Assembly (NCBI GenBank): GCA_937893275.1
Contig: CALBIN010000144.1
Location: forward strand, 1 to 39,432
Direction of reading: 5' to 3'
Origin: an uncultured Opitutia bacterium
GTDB lineage: Bacteria; Verrucomicrobiota; Verrucomicrobiia; Opitutales; Seribacteraceae
DNA length: 39,432 bases
Numbering within the stretch: the first letter of the stretch is position 1; each line of letters opens with the position of its first letter. The notes beneath the pieces were generated by a model, which was given only the letters and a program-made list of their open reading frames with translations, made no database searches and was not told the DNA's origin. This document shows positions 17,170-25,453 of the stretch, piece after piece. The translations under genes were made by a program, and so were the position numbers.

Positions 17170-17646
17170 ATGGAATTCTTCAAGAAGCTCTTAAAGGAAG
17201 AGGATACTGTCGATCTTACTCCAATGATCGACGTAACATTCTTACTATTGATCTATTTCATGGTGACCACCATGTTGAAACAACCTGAAGCGGAACTCTC
17301 CATTCAACTCCCTGGCAAGCCTGCGAATAGCGATCTTAAGCCGATGCCCCTGCTTAGCGTCGAAATAGGCGATTATGGTCAAGTTATCTTAAATGGATCA
17401 GAAATTGAGCAAGCAACAACTTCAACGGGAGCTCCAAATTACGAAATGTTGGATTTGGTAGCCAATTTGAAGCAACAAAAGAGTATGCGGGATCAACTCA
17501 TTGCAAGTGGGGCCAGATCGAAGGAGGAAGCTGAATTAAAAGTCCAAATAGAATCTTCAGGCATTGCCGAGCATCAATCATCGATCAGCGTGTTAAATGC
17601 TTGTTCTACAGCAGGTATCGAAAAAATCACTTTTGCTTTCGAATAG
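17170..17646 (+). CDS. exbD: ExbD/TolR-family biopolymer transport protein (second of two)
   Basis: 158 residues. The helix VDLTPMIDVTFLLLIYFMVT carries the conserved proton-pathway Asp (Asp21). The periplasmic domain is longer than in the first ExbD by an Ala/Glu-rich helical stretch (about residues 95-130, including QQKSMRDQLIASGARSKEEA) before the closing VLNACSTAGIEKITFAFE, which matches the family end. It is likely translated together with the first exbD, which ends 4 bases upstream, and closes the TPR-ExbBD cluster. The sequences of the two ExbD proteins differ enough that they should not be interchangeable (inference). Confidence 0.9.
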   Translation: MEFFKKLLKEEDTVDLTPMIDVTFLLLIYFMVTTMLKQPEAELSIQLPGKPANSDLKPMPLLSVEIGDYGQVILNGSEIEQATTSTGAPNYEMLDLVANLKQQKSMRDQLIASGARSKEEAELKVQIESSGIAEHQSSISVLNACSTAGIEKITFAFE

Positions 17647-17719
17647 TACTTGTTTCCGAAGTTACGGAAGGCATCCCATTGTTCGTTTTTTTGTAACATC
17701 CCTCTTCCCCCCTTTTAAG

Positions 17720-18103
17720 ATGTCGATTGTAAAGAAATTCCTGCACACGCGGATGCGCGTTAACGATCTTGAACAAACGGTTGCCTTTTACCAAAAGGTT
17801 TTCGGGTTGGAAGTGACCAAGCGACACGAGTCCCCGCGCGGCTCAAAACTCGTTTTTCTCGCCGTACCGAATAGTGACGAGGAAATAGAAATCACATATT
17901 TTCCGGACTCAGGCTCGGTAGAAGTTCAAGAAGACCTTATGCACCTAGCGTTTGAGGTTGAAAACATGGACTCGTTCGGGGAACACATTCAATCGCTAGG
18001 AGTAGAATTCAGTGACGGCCCCACACAAAGTTCCACTGGATCGATTTTCGCTTTTGTAGATGCTCCTGAAGGTTACGAAATAGAAGTTATCCAGCGACCT
18101 TAG
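17720..18103 (+). CDS. gloA: Lactoylglutathione lyase (glyoxalase I), VOC superfamily
   Basis: Converts the hemithioacetal of methylglyoxal and glutathione (or another thiol) to the lactoyl thioester, a cytosolic detoxification step. 127 residues, close to E. coli GloA. The start MSIVKKFLHTRMRVNDLEQT aligns with the GloA N-terminus. The four metal ligands of bacterial glyoxalase I are all present: His9, Glu57 (EEIEITYF), His75 (LMHLAFEV) and Glu122 (GYEIEVIQ). FYQKVFGL and FVDAPEGYEIE are the usual flanking motifs. The longer open frame to 17597 overlaps exbD and is not used. It stands alone between exbD and the gluconokinase gene. Confidence 0.85.
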   Translation: MSIVKKFLHTRMRVNDLEQTVAFYQKVFGLEVTKRHESPRGSKLVFLAVPNSDEEIEITYFPDSGSVEVQEDLMHLAFEVENMDSFGEHIQSLGVEFSDGPTQSSTGSIFAFVDAPEGYEIEVIQRP

Positions 18104-18173
18104 AAGCTTTTTTGACCCTAACCAAATACTGAGGCTTCACGGATTATATGATCTGGAATTCCGCCCTGTCTCT

Positions 18174-18695
18174 ATGTATTTACCGGATCCCGTAATAGTT
18201 GTCATGGGTGTTTCCGGATGCGGAAAAAGCACAATCGGTTCTGCTCTCGCCGAACGTCTCAAGTGTTCGTTTCTTGAAGGAGATGATTTTCACCCCCGAG
18301 AGAACAAAGTCAAAATGGGCGATGGCATCGCCCTCAATGATAATGACAGAAAAGGGTGGTTCACGGCGATTAGAAACGCCTTGGAGAAGAAGTCGAGTCT
18401 TGTTGTAGTTTCATGTTCTGCCCTCAAGCAAAAGTACCGAAATTTTATTTCGGAATTAAACCGACCAGTCTTATATCTCCATCTTATCGGGAATCACTCA
18501 TTGCTAAAGGAACGGATTGAGAGCAGATCCGGACACTTCTTCGACTCAAAATTGCTTGATAGCCAAATTGAAACACTTGAGCCTCCTGCTGATGATGAGC
18601 TTGCCGTTATCATCGAAATTTCCGATACTGTTGAAAATGTCGTGAATTCCTGTATCCACGGTTTAAAACCATACCTACCTGCCTCACCAAGATAA
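18174..18695 (+). CDS. gntK: Gluconokinase
   Basis: Cytosolic kinase making 6-phosphogluconate from gluconate and ATP, feeding the pentose phosphate or Entner-Doudoroff route. 173 residues, matching GntK. P-loop GVSGCGKST (about 13-21), then FLEGDDFHPRENKVKMGDGI with ALNDNDRKGWF, the gluconate kinase signatures, VVSCSALKQKYRNF and the late SGHFFDSKLLDSQIETLEPP. The match runs end to end, so the call is firm. No gluconate permease or dehydratase is in the window. The DUF1080 gene starts 6 bases after its stop, so both may be one transcript. Confidence 0.92.
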   Translation: MYLPDPVIVVMGVSGCGKSTIGSALAERLKCSFLEGDDFHPRENKVKMGDGIALNDNDRKGWFTAIRNALEKKSSLVVVSCSALKQKYRNFISELNRPVLYLHLIGNHSLLKERIESRSGHFFDSKLLDSQIETLEPPADDELAVIIEISDTVENVVNSCIHGLKPYLPASPR

Positions 18696-18701
18696 GCCTC
18701 C

Positions 18702-19394
18702 ATGCATTACATGAAAACTACTCTCATTCGCTATGCCATCGTAACAGGCTTTTTACTTATCTTCGGTCTCTCATCCGGATGCATTACAAACACCACCAAT
18801 TCAGCAGAGGGCAAGGGTTCAGCGGGCAAGGAATGGAAATTCGTCTTCGATGGAAAAACACTGGGAGATTGGAAAGTAACCGACTATGCAGGCAGGGGTG
18901 AAGTTAGTTTCGATGAAAACGGGAGTCTCGTCCTCGGAATGGGGATCGAGTTGACAGGGGTCCACTTGCCGGGTGGAGGTGATTACCCAACCATCGATTA
19001 TGAAATTGCTCTACAAGCCAAGCGGGCACAAGGAGGCGATTTCTTCTGCGGTCTAACCTTTCCTTACCAAGATTCCAACGCCACCCTTATTCTCGGTGGA
19101 TGGGGGGGTGCTCTCGTCGGCATATCAAGCATCGATGACTTTGATGCATCCGAAAATGACACAGGAGACGTATATGTCTTTGAAGAGAATCGCTGGTACA
19201 ACATGCGTCTTCGTGTAACCAAGGCGAAGCTGGAGGCATGGATAGATGAAAAGAAAATTATAGACTGCGAAGTCGACAATCGAAAGATAAGCATGCGTGC
19301 AGGCGAAGTGGAACTCGCTGCCCCGCTAGGGCTTTGCAGTTATGCCACCACAGGAGTTATTCGTAATATGCGCATCCGAAAATTAACCCAGTGA
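18702..19394 (+). CDS. DUF1080 lipoprotein (3-keto-disaccharide hydrolase family)
   Basis: 230 residues from the first ATG; a second ATG three codons later (MKTTLIRY) is equally possible. The signal GFLLIFGLSSGC has a lipoprotein Cys. The mature protein is one DUF1080 domain with a concanavalin-like beta sandwich: WKFVFDGKTLGDWKV near its start is the family signature (FDGKTLxxW), followed by GGDFFCGLTFPYQDS and the closing APLGLCSYATTGVIRNMRIR. Members hydrolyse 3-keto-glycosides or bind sugar chains and are common in planctomycetes and verrucomicrobia. Which sugar is handled here cannot be told. It is adjacent to gluconokinase, hinting at sugar catabolism. Confidence 0.85.
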   Translation: MHYMKTTLIRYAIVTGFLLIFGLSSGCITNTTNSAEGKGSAGKEWKFVFDGKTLGDWKVTDYAGRGEVSFDENGSLVLGMGIELTGVHLPGGGDYPTIDYEIALQAKRAQGGDFFCGLTFPYQDSNATLILGGWGGALVGISSIDDFDASENDTGDVYVFEENRWYNMRLRVTKAKLEAWIDEKKIIDCEVDNRKISMRAGEVELAAPLGLCSYATTGVIRNMRIRKLTQ

Positions 19395-19465
19395 ACCTTT
19401 AAACCAAAAAAAGTAACCATTCGACAACATAACCTAAACTCCATCTTTACTAAACACTAACTACC

Positions 19466-19987
19466 ATGAAATCTATCCGCATTCTCTCTCTCGTTTCGCT
19501 CACGCTCGCCGCCACCGCGACATTCGCCCAAGACAAGGGTGCCAAACCAGTGGCAGCTCCACAGCAAAAACTGGAACTCGTCAAGGTTGCCTCTCTCAAT
19601 ACGATTGAATCGAATCAAGAATTTCAGAAAAATGTACAGCTCGTTCAACAACAGCGCACCTTAGCCGTTCAATTGCTCTCAAAACTTCAGAATGAGCAAG
19701 ACGAACAAAAGCACGCAGGATTGAAGAAACAATTGGAAGATCTTCAAGCCAAGTTGAATGAGAACAACAAGTTGATGTTCAAAACCTACGGTTTCACTCT
19801 AAACCGAAATTACGTACTGACTGTTGAAAAGGCACATGTCCACATGTGGGTTACCGCCGAGGAAGCAGCCGCGATCAAGGCACGCACTGCAACCACAGGC
19901 AAGGATGATAAAGGTAATGCAAAAAAAGACGATGGCAAAAAGCCTGGCGGTCTTCGCGGTCTTTTTGGCGGGAACAAGAAAAAATAA
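19466..19987 (+). CDS. Small exported coiled-coil protein with basic Gly/Lys tail
   Basis: Not recognised. 173 residues with a clear signal peptide (MKSIRILSLVSLTLAATATF, cut after FAQ). The mature part has a glutamine- and lysine-rich helical region (residues about 45-100, including LKKQLEDLQAKLNENNKLMF) likely to form a coiled coil, then TYGFTLNRNYVLTVEKAHVH and a disordered tail rich in Lys, Asp and Gly ending FGGNKKK. A hairpin terminator follows immediately, so this is probably a transcription unit of its own. The coding sequence is low in complexity at the tail but has an ordinary start. A periplasmic chaperone-like or nucleic-acid-binding role would be guesswork. Confidence 0.7.
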   Translation: MKSIRILSLVSLTLAATATFAQDKGAKPVAAPQQKLELVKVASLNTIESNQEFQKNVQLVQQQRTLAVQLLSKLQNEQDEQKHAGLKKQLEDLQAKLNENNKLMFKTYGFTLNRNYVLTVEKAHVHMWVTAEEAAAIKARTATTGKDDKGNAKKDDGKKPGGLRGLFGGNKKK

Positions 19988-20030
19988 GTCGCTTTTCCCT
20001 AATTGTCCCTTTGGGCATGGAGCGACTTTT
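19978..20030. terminator. Bidirectional hairpin terminator between convergent genes
   Basis: AAGTCGCT at 19986-19993 and its exact reverse complement AGCGACTT at 20021-20028 form an 8-base-pair stem around a 27-base loop. On the plus strand it is followed by a short T run; on the minus strand by ATTTTTTCTT, a better tract. It sits between the small exported protein gene (plus) and the metzincin gene (minus) and can serve both. Confidence 0.65.
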
Positions 20031-20062
20031 GGGCTTCAAATCTTAGATACCCTGAAAACTAC

Positions 20063-23000
20063 TTATTCCTCGTGGATTTCCTCCCAAGCATACGCACTGT
20101 ATCGATAAAATCTTCGTGGAGATTTTGAGGATGTGTCATAGTAAATCCATTCACCAGCACCGGATTCTGATTGGTAGAGATTGGGATATACATAAGAACT
20201 AGTCCATAGCCAACCGATCGTAGGGTCGTAAAGCCAAATTGAGTTCGTATCGGTATTCTCATTTTCACGGTAAATCCAACCGTGGTGCTCGTGGAACAAC
20301 CAGCCGAAGTTAGTATCGTAGTAGTTGCCAAACCATGTGAAGTTTCGCCAACCGTTACCCAAATTCTCGGCGTAATCCCAGGTGTGTTCGGCATGGTCGA
20401 GTACAAAAATGCGAACACTTGCGGGAGAGGTAGTGATGTTGCCGTCGGACAAGGTAACGAAAATGTCATAAACGTTGTCGGCATCGGCATCTGTCGGCAA
20501 CTCGAAGTCTGGGGCAATCTTGAACGAAAGTAGGCCAGAAGTTGTATTCAAATCGAACAGTTGAAAATCTCCCTCTTCCTGAAGGCTGAAAGTGATTGTA
20601 TCGCCATCCTCGTCCTCGCCAATGAATGTTAGAATTGTTCGATTGTTCTCAATAACATTTTCCTGAACTATGCCTGCGGTAAGATTATTCAAGAGTCTGG
20701 GCGAAACATTTAGCTTAGAAAAAACTGCCGTTATGCTCCTATTATCGTTCATGGTCACAGAAATGTTTGCAAAACTGCTGTTTGCATCTTCCTTCCATTT
20801 CGTAAAAACATGTCCCGAGAAGGGTGTTGCCACGAGAGTGATGTTTGAGTCAACGGCATAAAGGAAACTTGCGCTCGAGGAGATCGACTGTCCATCGGAG
20901 GTCAAAACTTCGCCCAATCCCTCAATTGCTACAGTCAAAGTGTAATCGGTTGGAGGTTCAAAAGTATCGTCAAGGATAGAGATTAGTAAAGTGGCGGCAG
21001 AACTATCGATGCCATCGGTAATAGTGATCTCCAAACCGTAAGCGTGGTTTTTGCCGGAATCGTCGGGGTTTTCGAAGTCGGGAGGGATAAGAAAACTAAG
21101 AATCCCCGTGCTTGAATTTAGGTCGAAACGGGCAGAATCCGTTCCGGAAAGAGCAAAGGTTACAGTGTCACCGTCTTCGTCGGATGCGTTAAGGTCTATG
21201 GCGATTATGGCATTTTCGGTCAAAGTGATGGAGAAGCTGCTATCGGTCAGCGTGTGCGAAAACTCAGGAACGGCATTGAGCTTGCTGAAGGCAGCGACAA
21301 CAGTCTTGTTGCCGTCCATTGTAAGCGTAAGAGGATTGTCGGTGCCGTTGGCATCTCCCGTCCACCTGGAGAAGACATAGCTTGTGCCCGGCGTTGCCGT
21401 AATGGAAGCAGTGTCGTGAAGCTCGTAGGTACCCTCGCCCGTATCCGAGACTGCCCCATCTCCTTCCGTTTGCGTGACAAGATTGACATAAATGGGGGTG
21501 TTGGAACCCGAATCGTTAACAGTAACTCGAAGTGTAATGGAGTTGGAAGGAGCTTCAGAATCAGTGTAAAAAACGGTGAGGTTATATATATTGTCTGAAT
21601 TTGAGTCGGCGGGAGAAGCGAAGCTGGGGGGGGTTAGAAATCGAATAACTCCGGTATCAGAGCCGATTGCAAAAAGAGATTCGTCTCCGGAGTCACCAAG
21701 GGTGAAGGAGATGGCATCGCCGTCCACATCGGAAACCGAAAGGGTCACTACGGATACATTGCCTTCTGTGGAAGTGACCGCCAGTTCACCCGCCTCTATC
21801 GAATTAGTAAGAACCGGTGCAGAGTTTATACGATATTCGTAAGCACCTAAGTCCGGACCGGAACCATAACGGGTTTTGCCTAGAAGATCGGAAGAGAGAT
21901 AGCCACTAGCGGAGAGGGACGCTTGATCGATTGCAGGAGAAGATGCCTGCAAACCAAGATCATCATCTTCCGTGCCGACTAAATTATCTGCTCCATCTGG
22001 ATCAATGAAGAGAGGATCGTCCGAAAGATTTGCGGTACCGCTTGGCAACCCTTGGGACTGCGAGGATAAGAAAATAGAATTATTAATCCGAGCGGTTCCC
22101 GTGTTTTTGTAAATATCCGGGAACGTATTTGCCGAATTATTCCAAATAATGGAGTTTTCGATTTCAATTGTTTCACCCGGAAAAAGGAGTGTTACACCAC
22201 CTTCTTGAGCCACATTCCCATATAAAGAACAGTTCACAAAGCGAGTAGTGCCATCAGCTTGAAGAACACCGCTCCTATAGTTTGCTTTATTTCCAGAAAT
22301 GACACAGTTGACAAAAGACGTCGACGTGGTGCCGTTTGCCAGCATAGCCATACCCCCACTGGAATCAGAACTCCCATTCGCCTCGTTGCCGATAAACCGA
22401 CAATTCGTAAAAGACATGCTCGTCGTTCCCCAAGCCGAAACAGCACCTCCAGAATTACTATAATTCCCAAGAAAGAGGTTATTTGTTGCCTGTAAGTTCT
22501 GTCCTCCGGAAACATAAATTGCACCACCATAATCGTTGGCAGAATTGTATCGAAATTCGTTGGCACTGAGCACTGGAAGAGAAGTCGAGTCAATTGAGAT
22601 AGCACCTCCAGAATTCGACGCAGCTGCATTCAGGGTAAAAATACAGTTCGAAATCGTGGGTGAAGCATTATTTAAATGGATAGCACCACCGTAGTTGTTG
22701 GCATTGGTAATGTTGCCAGTAAAGGAGCAACGTAAAATCGTTGGCGACGCATTTTTAAAATAGATGCCCCCTCCCCCATTCCAAGAAAGGTTTTGATTGG
22801 ATGTGAAATTGGAATCTGAAAGTGAGCCCGTAGTTTCTTCCCAAAGTATTGCCCCGCCTTCATGAGTAGCCTTATTTGCAGTAAAAGAGTTAAAAGATCC
22901 TGCTATGGAACCCCCTTTGAGCCGGATTGCCCCGCCACCGTTCGAATTAAGACTTTGGTTGGTGGAAAAAGAACTAGAGTTGAGTGTTATGTTCGAATTT

Positions 23001-25387
23001 AGGCTGTTAATAGCGCCACCGTAAAAATAGGAGTGATTTGAAACGAAGCTACAGGCAGTTAAGGCAAGAGTGGAAGAGTTTAGATCAACTGCGCCCCCAT
23101 CACCAGTTGAACCCGTTGTATTTCCGTTGAAAGTGCAATTCTCAAGCGTGGCGTTAGATTCATTCAAGAAGATGGCTCCTCCCTTTTGGTTCGCAACATT
23201 ACTGGAGAAAATGCAGTTTTTGATCGTAAAAGCCGAATACTCAGCCCAAATCGCACCTCCTTTACCTCGATCGTCAGAATAATTTTCACTGGCATTTCCA
23301 TTACTTATGGTAAAGCCGTCAAGGGTGGCATTCGTGGTGGGGATCACCACATGATAACAATTGTCGCCAGAAACATCAGGATCGCCGATATCGCCAGAGA
23401 GAATGGTTATATTCGCCGAGTAATCCCTTTGGCTTAGGGAGGTTTCCCCCCCCGCAAACCCTCCGTACAAAGGAATGTCCGGGGGAAGCAAAAAGGCCGA
23501 TGGTCGAACTGTTCCTGGCTTATATATGCCTTCGGCAACCCACACCTCTGAAAAGGGATGCGTTGATCGCAACGCAACAGCCAAATCCGTATAGGCATTA
23601 GCCCAACTTGATCCATCACCAGCGCCGGATGCATCAACGTCGACGTAAAGAATAGTTGACCGACTAGCGATAAAGTTGTGAGCGACTGAGTCTCCAGAAA
23701 GTGAAGTTACCGAAACAGTCGCAGGTAGAAAAGTGTGACCTATTTTGCTAGGTGTCATGATTCCACTCCAACCCTCGGCGACTTCATGCCGAAAGGTGCC
23801 ATTTGCGTCGGTTGCCACTGCTCCACCTCCATTAGAAAAAGTCATGGTGGCTCCAGAAATTCCGAAGCCGAGTGAGTTGGTCGCTAGACCTGCAATAAGG
23901 TGAGAATTTGTGGTGGTTGTCCCAGAATCCATTTCGGTTGCCAAGACCGTGGTCGAGTTGACGCCTGTTGCAGAAAGGATGATTGTGGCACTACCGTTGA
24001 CCGTATCAGAATCCAGACGGGCAGATATTTGCAAAGGATGCGGAAGGTTCCAATTGCTCGAGTCAAAGGTCATCGATGAAGGACTGGTTATCATCAAGTC
24101 GGCATCACCGCCGGCAACATGGGAAATGTTAACCGACAAGGGAGAGGTAGGCTTTACCGCAAGTCGGACGGAAAACGATGTTGAATTCCCTTCTTGGATC
24201 GCCACCGAAGAGAGGGAAGGAACAATACCCTGCACGACTGCGGAACGGAAATTGGCCACATAAGGGCTAGTAAACGCAAGAACCTGAGCGTTATCCTCCG
24301 AACCTATGTTTCCAGTCGCCGTTCCAAGATAAAAAACATCGGGATTGGAGAAGAAAGGTATTGTGTTAGGAAAGGTGGAGGTAGGTTCGGTATCGTATGA
24401 CATCACCGTAGCGTATCCGGGATTCCCTGAAAGCCATCGTTTACCATAGGAAAAAGATCTGAATTCATAACCGTCGTCCACACCACTGGAATCCTCTCTG
24501 TTATGCAAGCAACCCATGTTGTGACCGAGTTCGTGGGCCAAGGTGTATGAAGGAGCGCCGATTTGATCCCAAACGCTTACGCTGAATCCTTGAGAGGCGA
24601 AATCCAAACTGGGGTACATCATGGTATTGGCTAATCCTCCCGAGCTACTCTCAGTAGCAAGCATAGCCACGAGATCGGCACCATATTGATCGCGGAGGTC
24701 ATGGACATTATCCATATAGCCGTCATTCGGATTCTCGAGACGTGCTAAATCCGTTTCTAAATTTCCAGTTTGATTATAATTAATTTCCGAGAAATGAACT
24801 AGGCGAAGTTGCAGGTTCACGCGGCTGTTGCGATAACAAAGGTTGGCATCAGCCACAGCCTTGACTGCATCAGCTTCAAGAAGGGATAATCCACCGGCGG
24901 CAGTTGCCACAGAACCAGGAGAGACAATTAGTAAATCAATAAGATTACCATCCCCATTACGCCAAGTCTTGGTGCGACGATGCCGTCGTGGATCACTCGG
25001 CAAGTCTTTCTTGGTTAAGCAACCACCGCAAGGGCGTTTCTTCGAAATGACTTGCTTAATCTCAGGCTGTCTACGTTGCCCCCGTAAAGAATAGGCGCGA
25101 CCACTAGAAAAATGAATAGAACCACTGACCATGTTATCGACCTTGGCAAACGTAACAAACCCCGCAGTTGCCTTCATTAACTGCCCGGTCCAAGAAAAAT
25201 CTCCTCCACCTAAATCAGTACTGGAAATCCGCTGGGCTTCGACATTTTCTCCATTAGCCAATCGCAGGACGATATCAGCAGAGAGGAGGTTCGCGTCATC
25301 AAGCGAATCACTAGCGAAAGTGAATGATGAAAATATCGCCACCAGCAGGTAGGAGCCAAAAAAACAAAAAAAGGGTTTCATTGCCAT
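20063..25387 (-). CDS. Giant secreted metzincin protease with Pmp-like beta-helix, cadherin-like and bacterial-repeat domains
   Basis: About 1,774 residues from the ATG giving MAMKPFFCFFGSYLLVAIFS, a signal peptide; ATGs at 25381 and 25435 are alternatives. Numbering here is from the 25435 Met (subtract 16). A pro-segment ends near Cys136/Cys139 (RPCGGC). The zinc site HELGHNMGCLH is at 301-311 with a Met-turn YATVMSYD at 341-348, which defines a metzincin, nearest the reprolysin-like (M12B) bacterial group. Then come a Calx-beta-like domain (about 400-505), a carboxypeptidase-regulatory-like domain (512-590), a right-handed beta-helix opened by GDGSSWANAYTDLAVAL (607-623) and running to about 1200, three cadherin-like domains (about 1208-1310, 1390-1490, 1577-1680) alternating with two bacterial-repeat domains (RWTGDANG, KWKEDANS), and an aromatic C-terminal module. 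Probably an extracellular or surface-held protease or adhesin. Confidence 0.85.
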   Translation of the reverse strand: MAMKPFFCFFGSYLLVAIFSSFTFASDSLDDANLLSADIVLRLANGENVEAQRISSTDLGGGDFSWTGQLMKATAGFVTFAKVDNMVSGSIHFSSGRAYSLRGQRRQPEIKQVISKKRPCGGCLTKKDLPSDPRRHRRTKTWRNGDGNLIDLLIVSPGSVATAAGGLSLLEADAVKAVADANLCYRNSRVNLQLRLVHFSEINYNQTGNLETDLARLENPNDGYMDNVHDLRDQYGADLVAMLATESSSGGLANTMMYPSLDFASQGFSVSVWDQIGAPSYTLAHELGHNMGCLHNREDSSGVDDGYEFRSFSYGKRWLSGNPGYATVMSYDTEPTSTFPNTIPFFSNPDVFYLGTATGNIGSEDNAQVLAFTSPYVANFRSAVVQGIVPSLSSVAIQEGNSTSFSVRLAVKPTSPLSVNISHVAGGDADLMITSPSSMTFDSSNWNLPHPLQISARLDSDTVNGSATIILSATGVNSTTVLATEMDSGTTTTNSHLIAGLATNSLGFGISGATMTFSNGGGAVATDANGTFRHEVAEGWSGIMTPSKIGHTFLPATVSVTSLSGDSVAHNFIASRSTILYVDVDASGAGDGSSWANAYTDLAVALRSTHPFSEVWVAEGIYKPGTVRPSAFLLPPDIPLYGGFAGGETSLSQRDYSANITILSGDIGDPDVSGDNCYHVVIPTTNATLDGFTISNGNASENYSDDRGKGGAIWAEYSAFTIKNCIFSSNVANQKGGAIFLNESNATLENCTFNGNTTGSTGDGGAVDLNSSTLALTACSFVSNHSYFYGGAINSLNSNITLNSSSFSTNQSLNSNGGGAIRLKGGSIAGSFNSFTANKATHEGGAILWEETTGSLSDSNFTSNQNLSWNGGGGIYFKNASPTILRCSFTGNITNANNYGGAIHLNNASPTISNCIFTLNAAASNSGGAISIDSTSLPVLSANEFRYNSANDYGGAIYVSGGQNLQATNNLFLGNYSNSGGAVSAWGTTSMSFTNCRFIGNEANGSSDSSGGMAMLANGTTSTSFVNCVISGNKANYRSGVLQADGTTRFVNCSLYGNVAQEGGVTLLFPGETIEIENSIIWNNSANTFPDIYKNTGTARINNSIFLSSQSQGLPSGTANLSDDPLFIDPDGADNLVGTEDDDLGLQASSPAIDQASLSASGYLSSDLLGKTRYGSGPDLGAYEYRINSAPVLTNSIEAGELAVTSTEGNVSVVTLSVSDVDGDAISFTLGDSGDESLFAIGSDTGVIRFLTPPSFASPADSNSDNIYNLTVFYTDSEAPSNSITLRVTVNDSGSNTPIYVNLVTQTEGDGAVSDTGEGTYELHDTASITATPGTSYVFSRWTGDANGTDNPLTLTMDGNKTVVAAFSKLNAVPEFSHTLTDSSFSITLTENAIIAIDLNASDEDGDTVTFALSGTDSARFDLNSSTGILSFLIPPDFENPDDSGKNHAYGLEITITDGIDSSAATLLISILDDTFEPPTDYTLTVAIEGLGEVLTSDGQSISSSASFLYAVDSNITLVATPFSGHVFTKWKEDANSSFANISVTMNDNRSITAVFSKLNVSPRLLNNLTAGIVQENVIENNRTILTFIGEDEDGDTITFSLQEEGDFQLFDLNTTSGLLSFKIAPDFELPTDADADNVYDIFVTLSDGNITTSPASVRIFVLDHAEHTWDYAENLGNGWRNFTWFGNYYDTNFGWLFHEHHGWIYRENENTDTNSIWLYDPTIGWLWTSSYVYPNLYQSESGAGEWIYYDTSSKSPRRFYRYSAYAWEEIHEE
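20066..20368 (-). other. Trp/Tyr-rich C-terminal module of the metzincin protein
   Basis: The last 101 residues hold short aromatic repeats: NFTWFGNYY, FGWLFHEHHGWIY, SIWLYDPTIGWLWTS, YPNLY, EWIYYD and RRFYRYS. I know similar W-L-W/Y-P-x-L-Y endings from large secreted proteins of Opitutae, where they sit at the extreme C-terminus. It is likely a sorting, anchoring or binding module; the role is inferred. Confidence 0.55.
22346..23260 (-). repeat. Array of GGA[IV] / FxxN peptide repeats (chlamydial Pmp-like) in the metzincin protein
   Basis: Within about 305 residues the pair of motifs recurs roughly every 25-35 residues: GGAI or a close variant (GGAIW, GGAIF, GGAVD, GGAIN, GGAIR, GGAIL, GGGIY, GGAIH, GGAIS, GGAIY, GGAVS) alternates with F-x-x-N (FSSN, FNGN, FVSN, FSTN, FTAN, FTSN, FTGN, FTLN, FRYN, FLGN, FIGN). 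This is the hallmark of chlamydial polymorphic membrane proteins. The repeats are degenerate at the DNA level, so they are old coils of a beta-helix and not recent tandem copies. Confidence 0.8.
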
Positions 25388-25453
25388 AAATCTCTGCGTG
25401 GACTGATTTACGTTCAAGCCAAATCTAAAATTCATAAAAAATCATCTTCATTA

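Noticed and set aside
17597-17719. Longer N-terminus for glyoxalase I
   Set aside because: It overlaps the second exbD and adds residues absent from the family; the ATG at 17720 matches the GloA start.
22346-23260. Regular repeats suspected as a CRISPR array or tandem DNA repeat
   Set aside because: The regularity is at the protein level (GGA[IV] and FxxN); the DNA units differ in sequence and length and the frame stays open throughout.
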